Positions 1-10,077 of a stretch of DNA of 64,000 nt are shown piece after piece; the stretch's first letter is position 1; the number at the start of each line of letters is the position of its first letter. The stretch lies in the NCBI GenBank assembly GCA_019054805.1, contig JAHQIY010000001.1, forward strand, positions 5,408,501 to 5,472,500. Reading direction: 5' to 3'. Under the pieces are notes generated by a model. That model ran no database searches and was not told where the DNA came from. It worked only from the letters and a program-made list of their open reading frames with translations. Source of the stretch: Brachionus manjavacas (Eukaryota > Rotifera > Eurotatoria > Ploima > Brachionidae). The position numbers and the translations under genes are program-made.

Positions 1-1602
1 ATTTTAGATCATATGACTGAATATTTTTTATCAAAACTTTTTTTTGTCAGCTTAATTTTTATATTTTTGGTGGAACGCAATTTTTGAAACTTAAAATCAT
101 ATGTTGTTTTTTGTTAAATAAGACCTGGTGAAAATAATTTTGAAGCATCTTTTTGAGCCAAGATTGAATGCTAAAACTTCTATATAAGTATTGAGAAATG
201 TTGCAAATTTTTATTAAATATTTATGAATTTTAGAAGGGGAAAAATAAATCCAAGTCCAAAATTTAACCAACTTGAACACTGTAAATGGAAAACCAAAAT
301 ATCATTTGTAAAGACTACTCAGGCGAGAATATTTTGAAGAATTTTCAAAAGTTCTTTAAAGGTTTTTTATATGTTTTTGGACGCATTTTCTCACGAATAA
401 TCATTAGAAATTTTTAAAAGATTATTTTTCTTGAATTTTTTTATTCTGGTCTTTCAGAACCCATTAGCTAATAACATTCTAGTTTAAAAATATTTAATAT
501 TTAATTGAAAAACAATTTCGCCGATGTTTATTTTTGGTTGAAGCAAAGGATTTTAATTATAATTGTTTATTTTCTATCAAATAACTTTTAAATTGACATC
601 GGAAGGAATGTTGAGCATGAACGATAGGGATGGAAGAAGATGGTTAATCTTTTGCCTTAATCGTCATTAATATAATTTAATTTAATACTTTGGGCAAACC
701 TTAAGGTTGTATTTAACTTTTTTTCAGCCTAATTAATTAAAAAAATAAATAAAGTTGCTGACAAAATTCTACTCTGGTTTGATACCAATGCGTGTTTTTA
801 ATAAGCTAAAACTACTTTCAAAATTGTAATATGGCGACATCTTTGTCGATATCACTTAGTTGATTAACTTAACCATGAGCGTTTTAAGTAACAAGGAGCG
901 TAAATAGCTGTTCCAATACGACTTACGAGATGATCGGACAGACGGGCCCAAGGTTACTAATGTAAACATTGCACAAATATGATATTAATGTATTTTTTTT
1001 AATTGCATAAATACTGTAACAAGTGTGTTGAATATTTTTAAATAATTTTAATATTCTGATTTAACAGTGAAATATATTTTTATTTTTTTAACAAAATTTA
1101 GATTTTTAGCCATTTCAGTAGGTCTACTTAAAAAATATCGAATAAAAATTATTTTTACATAAAATTTAAAAATTAAAATCAGATCGCCATAATAAATAAA
1201 TGAATGGAATAAAAACCATTTTTAAAGAAAAACCAAAATTTTTTAACAGATTATTCAAAGTCTTCAAAAAATCTCTAATGTTGCGTTGACTGGGTAGACA
1301 AGTTTGGCTTGTTGATTAGCTGCCCAGTATTAGAAATAGATAAAAAATTTTCAAATTTACAATTCATTTAATTGAATTTATTATAAGATAATTATTATTC
1401 AAAAATTAAAATGTGTAAAAATAAAAAACAGTTTTTTATTACATAATTAGTAAAAATTTAACAAAGGAATTCAAATTTAGCAACAAAGTCTATAATAATT
1501 AAATTTGATGTCATTGAAATTTTATAAATTTTAAAGATAGGGACACTAGTCTGTTGGTTTACCTTTAAATTGTTTTTGAAATCTTATATGAGTTTTGAGA
1601 CG
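1..1602. other. AT-rich intergenic DNA, no gene seen
   Basis: I see no supported gene here. A CpG-richer patch lies near 840-960. A possible stem-loop at 1290-1327 pairs CTGGGTAG with CTGCCCAG and ACAAG with CTTGT; it has no other sign of being an RNA gene. A 73-codon minus-strand open frame at 59-280 is low-complexity and probably chance. Confidence 0.5.
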
Positions 1603-1670
1603 AAGGTTTGTTAAGTTCTTTTCAATTCGATTGTTTTAATTCAGCTAAATTCGAATAACTTTTTAGTATT
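1603..1670 (+). mobile_element. Fragment of a MITE (same family as 9288-9639)
   Basis: About 65 bases resemble the outer part of the elements at 9288-9639 and 24437-24646: a TTCAATTCGAT-like block, then a TTCAGCTAAATTCGAATAAC-like block, then TTTTTAGTA. Only the outer part is left. The relationship is by eye and imperfect. Confidence 0.5.
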
Positions 1671-1849
1671 TTTCAAATTTTTATTTGCCTTAAAAATTAA
1701 GTAAAATGGTTTGATTTTTTTGACAATCTTTTCCGGATAGAATGTTCTTTTTTTGACTAGTATTTTATATCTAACTTATTTAAATTAAATAAATCATTTA
1801 AGTTATTAAATGTAAAATTTAGACTCTTTATAACTGTTTAAAAAGTTCT

Positions 1850-1990
1850 AATAATAGAAATTCGAGTATATTTCATCAAATGCCTTTCTGAAGTCAATAA
1901 ACAAGGAAACGGTTGTTAATTTTTTTGTTTTAGCTTTATTCAATTCACTGTATTACTGTTTTGCTGATTAATCCTTAAATTGAAAAAAAA
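1850..1990 (-). mobile_element. LINE reverse transcriptase fragment
   Basis: The minus strand at 1861-1920 translates to a run including VSLFIDFRKAFDEIYS. This is the first catalytic block of non-LTR reverse transcriptases (usual form LFIDFxKAFD). No other RT block is joined to it, so this is a small dead fragment. It points the opposite way to the LINE piece at 2028-2160. Confidence 0.6.
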
Positions 1991-2027
1991 TATTATAAAA
2001 AATTTTACGACACTTTTAATGAACCTG

Positions 2028-2160
2028 AATTATTAAAGGTCTCTAATCGACTTTTTGAGTTAAGTGAATGGCATGTTAGATTAGTTGTGTTTATTAGATT
2101 TGTTGCCAGAATGATGGAGGAATAAAAAACAGGTTTCGAAACAAGTTTTATTAAAATACC
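2028..2160 (+). mobile_element. LINE ORF2 C-terminal fragment
   Basis: The plus strand translates to VSNRLFELSEWHVR, later GFETSFIKIPTYL, with one in-frame stop. This matches the C-terminal end of the LINE at 40560-44990 (VSNRLFELSEKYVG, FESRYIEYPTPL). It is a 5'-truncated, decayed copy of that family. Confidence 0.7.
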
Positions 2161-2198
2161 TACTTATTTGTGAAATGTAACGATGTAACGTAATTTAA

Positions 2199-2357
2199 AG
2201 CAAGGAGAGGGACCATCTCATTCAAATGTCAGCTTTACTACAGATTGCTATCATCGAGGACTTAACATCAAGCGACAAGATCATATTCGACTAGAGAGCA
2301 TATAAAAAAGTATATATAGACTCCCAATTATGGAAACCATTCTTTCATTGCAACTAT
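2199..2357 (+). repeat. Permuted copy of a satellite-like repeat
   Basis: This copy carries the tail motif GCAAGGAGAGG...TCATTCAAATGTCAG first, followed directly by the head motif GCTATCATCGAGGACTTAAC and about 110 bases of body. The copy at 4055-4312 has the same two parts in the opposite order. Such a circular permutation is expected if both derive from a tandem array of a unit of about 260 bases. Confidence 0.6.
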
Positions 2358-2367
2358 AAACCAGTAT

Positions 2368-2460
2368 CTCAAACACTTTTTGATCAGGCTTATCGCTATC
2401 ATAACCATCAACTCTTTTTTGTTTGAGCTTTTTATTTTTTTTAGCTCTCGATTTATTTCT
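2368..2460 (-). repeat. Decayed duplicate of part of the XPC last exon
   Basis: These 93 bases align without gaps to 2747-2839 inside the last XPC exon (the basic C-terminal stretch around residues [16 protein letters not shown]) with only a few substitutions. It sits 149 bases past the XPC stop and directly abuts the satellite-like repeat ending at 2357. It has no open frame of its own that matters and is outside the gene. Confidence 0.85.
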
Positions 2461-2608
2461 AAACTGCTGTTTACCATTTTAAATCTTTGCCCTAAGAATT
2501 TGTAATAATTGTAATGAAAAATATAAACACTTATGATTATAATTTTTATTTTATTGCTTAAATGAATATTTGGTTACAAAAATTGGTAAAAAAATTTTAA
2601 AAAAAAAT

Positions 2609-5600
2609 TTAATCAGTTTCAGACTCACTCAACTTGAAATCGTCAGCATTTGAGTTTTGAAAATTCTTATTTACATCATTGATACTTTTGGAAGCAGATA
2701 GGCGAGTTGATTTTCGCGTTTTTTTGCTGTTTTTGCCCGCATCACTCTCAAACACTTTTTCATCAGGCTCATCGCTATCATAACCATCAACTCTTTTTCG
2801 TTTGAGCTTTTTCTTTTTTGTAGCTCTCGATTTATTTCTGAATTTTAACACAAATTCTTTTTTTGTAAATTCATTCAAATCAGTATTTTCATCAATTAAT
2901 TCAATTTTTTCATTATTTAGATTATTCAATTTGGCTCCTACTTTATCTACTTCTATTAATTCATCAATTTGTTTGTTCTCCGAACAATCACCTTCCATCT
3001 TTTTTACAAGTTTATTTAAATTTTTTCTCTTTGGCTTCACTTCAGTTTCTTCTTGACCATATTTGAGTCTCAAATTCTCACGAATCAATGCGCCTTTAAT
3101 CAAACGCTTCCAATTACTCAAAATTTTCTCTTTTTTTTTTTCGATTAATTTCAAGTTAGCTTCGCGTTCTTCCTCTAAATATGCATCGACAACAACATCC
3201 CTAAATTCCTCGCAAACAATCCAGCCATCATAGACAGCATGAGAAAATCCACCATGAGCGTCAAAGCCAACAACTGCCGCTGCACAGTCAATTTTAAGCT
3301 TGCGGCACACTTTAACCAAATTTGGCATATTTCGCAAATGTACACAACCATGTGGCAACATACATGGCTGAAATAATTCAACATTACCAAATTCGTTTCT
3401 TGGTACTATTCCATTTCGAGCAAACGGAGGTTGGTATTTTTCAGTTTGCCAAAAACCGAATAAATCAAGGTCAGGATTTTCTCGACAACCAGCTTTGTAT
3501 TCACTCTGAAAATCAACAAATAAATTTTTTTAATTTTAATTCTTGATTAAATAATAAAAATTTAAAAATCTATTTTATAAAAAATTTTGAAGATTTATAG
3601 AAAGGATTCAAGGCATTGTAAATTTTGGAACAAAAATTAAAAATCTCTATAATTTTTTTCCTCAAACCCTAAATCGGCTGATAAATTAAGTGTATCACCT
3701 AACTCCATTTTCTGTAAATACTTTGAAAGTTATTTTAGATATGTTTTAAAGTCTGAACATTTTTTTGAATTTTTTTTCAGAGGCTGGAATTAAGTGATAA
3801 ATTATATGTAGAACCTTATGAAATTTACAGTACAAATTTTAGGCTATATCGAAAAAAGCTTGAAAAAGCTATGGCAGATTTTTTTTGTAATTTTTGTCTC
3901 ACCAAGGCAAATGCTTCCCAACTTTCGCGCAGCTAAATTTTTGATAGTGAAAATGTTAACAAAACTAAGTATATGAAAATGAGTCAATCAAATACCGAAT
4001 TTTTATTTAATGTCTTAGAGTCATGAATCATAACACCGCAGATAGAGCAAAAAGTAAACAGCTTTGCTACTGAGTGCTATCATCGAGGACTTAACATCAA
4101 GCGACAAGGTCATATTCGACTAGAGAGCATATAAAAAAGTGTTTATAGATTCCCGATTATGGAGACCATTCTTTCATGGCAACTAGGATAGGTTTGTGAT
4201 TCACTATGTATGGAAAGCAAGGAAGAACCAGCTATAATATTAGCACTTTACAAATCGGAAACAAGACATGGTCAAGCAAGGAGAGGAATCAGAAAGGTCT
4301 CATTCAAATGTCAGATGGCTAAAAATTTAACATATTCAGATTACTTAAAATATAATATTTGGCTGTTCTGAATAGCTCATAAACGAAGAGTTAAGAGTTC
4401 TAGCAATAGACAGAAGCAAATAGATAGAGAATAGAAAAGAAAAAGACAAGCTGCCGATGCCTTAGTGGTCTCTATTACATTATCCTTATTGATAAATACC
4501 GAATTTGATTATTCGATTTACTTTTAAAATTTTCAAGAGTCTAATTCCTTAATTATAAACATTTCCAAAAAAGGGCCATGTCGACTTTGTGAATAGGTGT
4601 TCACAAAAAAGTGTTATAGTTAAAAAGTGTCTCACGTACAAAATGTGATCAGTGATCAATGATCACTTAAAAGTTTTGTGACCAAAACGTCCATTAATTA
4701 ACTGAAGAGTTTATGTAAATTTTTTTTGAAATTAGTAAAATATTTTAATTAAATTAAAAAAAATTTAGTTCTCATTTTATTTAAAAAAAACAAGATAAAT
4801 TTAAATTATTATGTATCTTAGACATTTGAAATTTAACACTCTTTTCATTTTTAAAAAATTCACTTCATATGCTACAGGCCACCGGATTTGGATGCTAGCT
4901 CAATGCTTTTTTTGCCGCCAACTTAACTTCATCAGAAGCTTCTACTGGGGTCAAAAATAATGAATCTGTATTGACGTCTTCTTCATCGTTAGACACTTCT
5001 TGATCATCCTCTTCATAAAAGTGCAGAACAACATCCTTATTCTCGAAAATTGAATGCCGTATGGATAAGTCTCAAACCCATAATCCTATTAAAAATTTCT
5101 TCTACACTTTTTATTTCTTAGCTTAGCAAAAATTTCGTTTAAAATTTTTTAAACTTGTAGTTTTCTATAGTAATAGCTATTTTTTTACTTTTTTTACACA
5201 CTAACATAAATTTAATATTATAGAATCGCTTAAGGAGAAAAATTTTTTTTGTGATTATTTTGGTGATCAAATTTTGGTCACAATGAGTTAAATAAAAATT
5301 TTTGTGATTAAAATGTTCAAATTTTAGATAGGAGACCTATGATCACATTTTTTTGTGAATACCTGATCACAAAGTCGACATGACCCCCAAAAAAAATATC
5401 TGAAAAAAACGTGCTAAAAATCCATCACATTAAATAAAGAATTCAAAAATAAATCTAGTAAAATATAATAAAAATTAAAAAGAATAAAATTTAAAAAAAA
5501 GAAGAGAATTATTTTGGAATTTTAATTTTTTGTAAATAACAAGTGACCATAATTCGAATAATTAAGTTATTTGTGTGCTAAAAATTATCAAGAAAAATTT

Positions 5601-7915
5601 CTTAAGAATTCTTAAGATTTCTTAAGAGATCGAATTTTTTGGAAAAAATTTCCAGCCTTTTTACTGATAATGATCTGCTAAATCAATTGATTTCTGATTT
5701 TCTTGGTTAATTATTAGAATAAGAAAATATAAAAGATTCCGGCAACGCATACTTTCCATATAATCGTATAAAAAGATTTTGGATTTAAAATGATTTATTT
5801 ATCAATTGGAAAAAATTTTTAACTTCAGGTCCAAAATAATCTTTTCAATCTCTAAGACTGAAAATTGAGTAGACCTTAGAAAAACTTTTACTTTGCATTT
5901 AATAATTTTTTAATTAGGCATCAATTAAAAAAAATTTGAATAATTAAATTTTTAGTTTTTAATTTATCTAAAAAATTTTAATTTTTGAGTCTTGTTAGCT
6001 AAAAAAAAAAAACAATTGATCCATCAACATGGTCAAAGTCGGAATTAAAATTAAATCGCTAAATTTTTGTATAATAAAAAAGTACACTTACTCTTTTTAA
6101 TCTTCCTTTGACTATTTTGAAAGGTTTTTCAAATGGTTTAACTGTTCTGGCATACTTCAGCCAGGTTTGTTTAGAGCAAAGAGTGACTAGATTATCTCTC
6201 GAATATACAGGCTCGTTTTTCAAATGAGTGACCGGTAGAGCATTTTGAGGATAAATCGATTGAAATTTCAACAAATGCCTTGTCAATACGTACAAGGGAT
6301 GATCTTTAAATTCGCTCACACTCTGTGGAAGTGGTTTTTTCATAAGAATTTTTTTAAGACAGATTTCTTCTTCCATATCCATTTGTGCATCAATTGGTTG
6401 ATGGTAGGCCAAAGTTTTTTCCCACCACAATTTTTTGTCGTCTAAATGAGATATTCTAGACAGACGAGTTTTAATGCACCAATCTGACGAGTAGCGTTTG
6501 GTCACATCTTTAATTTTGTTATCGTTATCAAAGGCCAAAACATATAGTATATCATTTTCAAAGCGCTCTTCCAACCAAGTAGCACAATCGAATTTAGAAT
6601 TAAATGGCTCAAATGGACACCAGGATTTCTCTTCTTCCAAATAAGTCTCTAGCCAATAGTTGCGATAACCAGCCGACTTTAAATCAAAAATTTTGTCATC
6701 TTTCTCAAAATTGGACTCATCCATAGATAAAATAAGATTGTTTTTTTGAATTTTTTTATTCTTTTGCTCAATTTTTAACTTTTTATTAGACTCCTTGCTA
6801 GTGGCATCGTCTCCATCCGAATTTTCACTATCGTCGCTCTCTTTAGTTTTAGTTGATTTTTTTATTTTATTTTTAGAATTCTTATTCACTGATACAACAT
6901 CAAAGCAGACACAAATTCTTAATTTTATGTTCAAATTCCGCATAAAAACTACCACTATTAATAAATACTGTAAATAATTGTCAAATTTTAGATTAGAAAA
7001 AGCCTGTCCAAGAGATTTAATTGATTGAATGTGTTTGCCACAATTGAAAAACTCGTCTTTTTGACTTAGAGATGAGTCTATGCCGAAAATAGAATTTAAT
7101 TTTTGAATAAATTTTTTTAAATAATCTCTATTAAAATTAACTAATTGAAAACTGTTTGAATGAGAATCAAGTGATTTGGCGAGAGCGTTGATAAATAAGT
7201 TTTGACTTAGTTTGTTCAGAAAGAATCCATGAGCTATCCAACAAAGAAGATGGGTTTTAAGAATTGTAACAGATAATTTTTTTTGCATATTTTTAAACAT
7301 TCTTTCCATTCTGGCTTGCAAATCTACGGGCTTTTTTGACTTTTTTCCGCCTATTGTTATTTGAATCTCTTCTCTTCCGATTTTAGCATTACTCAAGTTT
7401 GCATCCTGCATCTCGACTTCTTCAAAATCGTCTTCGTCTTCATCTTTAATTTTATCTGAACTCGAGTCACTATCAAGATCGGACATCACATTATCATTTT
7501 TTTCTTGTTTATTTGTTTTTGAATTATTCGATTCAAATTTTAATAATAAATCAATTTTGTTTTCAATGTTCTCTATTTTATCAAGCTCTGTCTTTACATC
7601 ACTGATCGGCACAGACTTTGTATTTTGCTCAATGCTATCAGTTTTTTTAGTTTTTTCTTTTTTCTTGACAGATTTTTTTTCATTCTTTTTTGGTTTCTTT
7701 TTCACTTCTTCCTCTTCGCTTGCAGAATCTTCTTTTTCTTTGTCGAAATATTCGCTTTTCTTTGCAGATGAGTCTTTTTTGTTATTCTTTTGTTCATCTT
7801 GGCTCTTTCTTTTCTTGGTTGATTTACTAGATCTTGCTTCTTTGAAGTCATCTTCGAAACTTGAATCACCTTGAAGATAGTTGATCTTTTCACTTGTTCT
7901 ATTCCTCAATTTCAT
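2609..7915 (-). CDS. XPC: XPC/Rad4 DNA damage recognition protein (2 exons)
   Basis: Exon 1 is 7915-6092 (608 codons) and exon 2 is 3505-2609 (299 codons with stop); the protein is 906 aa, close to the 940 aa of human XPC. The intron (6091-3506) has a GTAAGT donor and a TTTTCAG acceptor, both in phase 0. The first ~170 residues are acidic/basic and low-complexity. A transglutaminase-like domain follows, ending near [17 protein letters not shown]. Then come the BHD domains: [18 protein letters not shown] and [20 protein letters not shown] (BHD1), [12 protein letters not shown] and [20 protein letters not shown] (BHD2/3), and [17 protein letters not shown] with [18 protein letters not shown] (BHD3). 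The basic C-terminal tail is poorly conserved. In animals XPC, with RAD23 and centrin, detects helix distortions and starts global-genome nucleotide excision repair in the nucleus. The family call is strong; the exon junction is inferred from splice signals and from continuity with known XPC proteins. Confidence 0.93.
4055..4312 (+). repeat. Satellite-like repeat copy in the XPC intron
   Basis: It holds the same ~125-base body as 2247-2357 (GCTATCATCGAGGACTTAAC ... ACCATTCTTTCATGGCAACT) followed by the tail motif CAAGCAAGGAGAGG...CATTCAAATGTCAG at 4273-4312. The order of head and tail is reversed relative to the copy at 2199. I see no coding content I can name. Confidence 0.6.
4573..5386 (-). 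mobile_element. 814-bp TIR DNA transposon, 8-bp target duplication
   Basis: The ends are inverted repeats of about 41 bases with 5 mismatches: GGGCCATGTCGACTTTGTGA on the left, GGGTCATGTCGACTTTGTGA on the right strand. The 8 bases CCAAAAAA flank both ends (4565-4572, 5387-5394). Subterminal TGATCA/GTGACCA words recur at both ends. On the minus strand at about 4901-5050 an open stretch runs [17 protein letters not shown] ... LAAKKALS to a stop; it is probably the end of a lost transposase. An 8-bp duplication fits hAT or P-type elements; I cannot decide which. It lies in the XPC intron. Confidence 0.82.
5387..6091. other. Rest of the XPC intron
   Basis: AT-rich sequence between the TIR element and the intron's 5' splice site at 6091-6090. 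I see no gene or clear repeat. Confidence 0.5.
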
Positions 7916-7927
7916 TTGGCGCCAAAT
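7914..7927. promoter_or_regulatory. E2F-like palindrome at the XPC start
   Basis: ATTTGGCGCCAAAT is a perfect 14-base palindrome carrying the E2F core TTTGGCGC on both strands. It overlaps the first bases of the XPC ATG, so it would be in the 5' leader or just downstream of the transcription start. Cell-cycle control of XPC by E2F factors is known in mammals; its action here is inference. Confidence 0.45.
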
Positions 7928-9287
7928 TTTTAATTAAATTATTTTAAAAATTTTTAATAAATTTTTTATTTAATCAATCAAAAAAAGCTTTTAGTTTCAG
8001 TTAATTATTTTTCATATTAAATTAATAAAATTATAAATGTTTTTTAAAATAATAATTTACAAAACAAACATTACATTTTTGCATTAATCTACTTAAGATT
8101 AATTGGAAAATAATACTTGTTTTCTTATTGACTTTCGAAGAATCCATGACAAGCATTTTGGCATTACAAAAATGCAAAAATTCCAAAACAAAATTTAAAT
8201 TCTTAATAAAAAGATTTTTCTGTAATTTTTAAAAGGTGAAACAAACAATGTTTCATTTAACAGCCCTATTTAAGAAAAAATTTAAATAAATGCTTCCCAA
8301 TTAATTGATTGTCATTAATAATATTTTATCTAAACTTAGAAATGAAAAATTAAATTTTTACAATTGTAACGATGACAGAATTTTAACATTTAAATAAAAT
8401 AAATATACAAATGCAAAAAAAATTCTGATTTGAATAAATAATAGAGACAAGAAATAAATAAATTCAAAAATTTTGATATTTTGTTTTATCATTAATATTT
8501 TCCTATTAATGAAAATTAATCTTTTTTTGTTGAATTTAGTGAAACATATTTTGTCTCATGTTGTTTCATCATCAAATTTTAAAAAGCGCATAAACACAAA
8601 AAAATTAAGTAACAAAGATTTAGATTTAGTCATTATAGCATATAAAAATTAGTCTCGCATATAAAAGAATTAGTTAAGCATAAAAAAAACATAACTAATT
8701 TTTATCATCGCCAGAATTGGCGTTAATATAAAAGAAAAAAAAATTATATGATTTTATTAGCTATTTTTCGAAATGACGAAGAGAAAGGAAAACCATGAAA
8801 AATTATTAAAAAGAATTATGTCTTTTTTATTTTAAAAAAGTCAAATAGAAAATATTCAATAATAATGAATAAAAATTATTGATAAAATAAAAAAATTAAA
8901 ATTTCAAATTAAAAATATTTAATTCAATTTTTTAGAAAACACTTAAGATTAGTCTTATTTCCTACATTTTATTTATTTTTTTAACTTTTTTTTTCTAAGT
9001 GTTTATAAAAAATATTTAAAATAAAAAATAAATTTTAGAAAATGTAATTGGAAAATTTTTCTTTATTTCAAAAGCGATTAACTAAATATCAGATTTCAAG
9101 TATTATTTAAAGATGGCTTAAATTGGCTGTTTAAATTTGGAAATAAAATATTATAAAATAAGGTAAAATAGATAATATTTCACTAAATTCCAAATAATTT
9201 AACAGACACGACTGAAATTAAAACAAACATTTTCATATCCCATGTTCGACGAGAGCTTATTAACAAATACCAAAATGAGACACTTAA
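7928..9287. other. AT-rich intergenic DNA with a LINE-end hairpin
   Basis: No gene is visible. At about 8709-8726 there is a CGCCAGAATTGGCG hairpin followed by TTAAT, the same module as at 50881 where it precedes a TAAATAAATAAA tail. It is probably the 3' end of an old LINE. The rest is A/T runs. Confidence 0.5.
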
Positions 9288-9639
9288 GGAGTTGTGACTT
9301 CATTTCAATTCGATAATTTCACTTTTTTTTTCTAAAAGAGATAATTTAGTTCTGTAATTAAATTTAGTTTAGAATGCTTAATAGTTAAGCAACTTTGCTT
9401 AATCCAAATATATATGTCTGTAAAAACTCTGCAATGTAATTGCACACTTGATTGGAATACTTTTTAATGGGGTGCAAAATACAAAAAGTTGCAGAGTATA
9501 TTACACACTTATTTTACTGCATTAAGTAAATTTGCTTGTAATTAATAATTTTAAAAAACTAAATTATCTTTTTTAGTAAAAAAGTTATTCAAATTTTTTT
9601 GAATTGAAACGAGCGAATTGAAATGAAGTTCAAAACCCC
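9288..9639. mobile_element. 352-bp MITE, full-length copy
   Basis: The ends are imperfect inverted repeats: GGAGTTGTGACTTCATTTCA at the left and GGGGTTTTGAACTTCATTTC read from the right, both continuing into AATTCG. The centre has a second inverted pair, CTCTGCAA / TTGCAGAG with TGCAC / GTGCA inside it. A weak 8-bp flank (GACACTTA / GACACTAT) may be the target duplication. Further copies lie at 24437-24646 and 1603-1670. There is no coding capacity. Confidence 0.75.
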
Positions 9640-10077
9640 GACACTATAAGAAAAAAAAATATCAAAAGATTAATTCCTACTGCTCAAGAACCCTCATTTC
9701 AGTATCTTTTATATCTATTTCTTCTTTTTATTTTAATTTTTCAGACAAGTTTTTTTTAATTTGATAAGTCTTATGCATAAAACAAATAATTGATATATCA
9801 ATACTAAAAATAATAAAATACAAAACTATGTGATTTAAAAAAAAGTTACAAAAAAAGTATAAATATTCTGAAAGTATATATATTTTGATCCATTTGATTA
9901 TCGGCTGGTTTGTGTAATTTTGACAACAAATCACAGTCACTATTGGAATGTAAACCATTTATGATATGGAAGTCCATGGGGTCTCCCATTGCTCTATCAC
10001 TCTATTACAAACCCTCACAATGAAATAACTGCAACATTCGTAAAATTCACTATCACAAACGAAAATCTAAGCCATTT
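9640..10077. other. AT-rich spacer before the Ty3/Gypsy remnant
   Basis: No gene or LTR that I can support. A low-complexity minus-strand open frame at 9728-9958 looks accidental. Confidence 0.4.

Noticed and set aside
59-280. 73-codon minus frame
   Set aside because: Low-complexity, no similarity to any family I know, no supporting signals.
1290-1327. Small structured RNA gene
   Set aside because: One bulged stem in neutral A/T-rich DNA, with no promoter, terminator or second copy seen.
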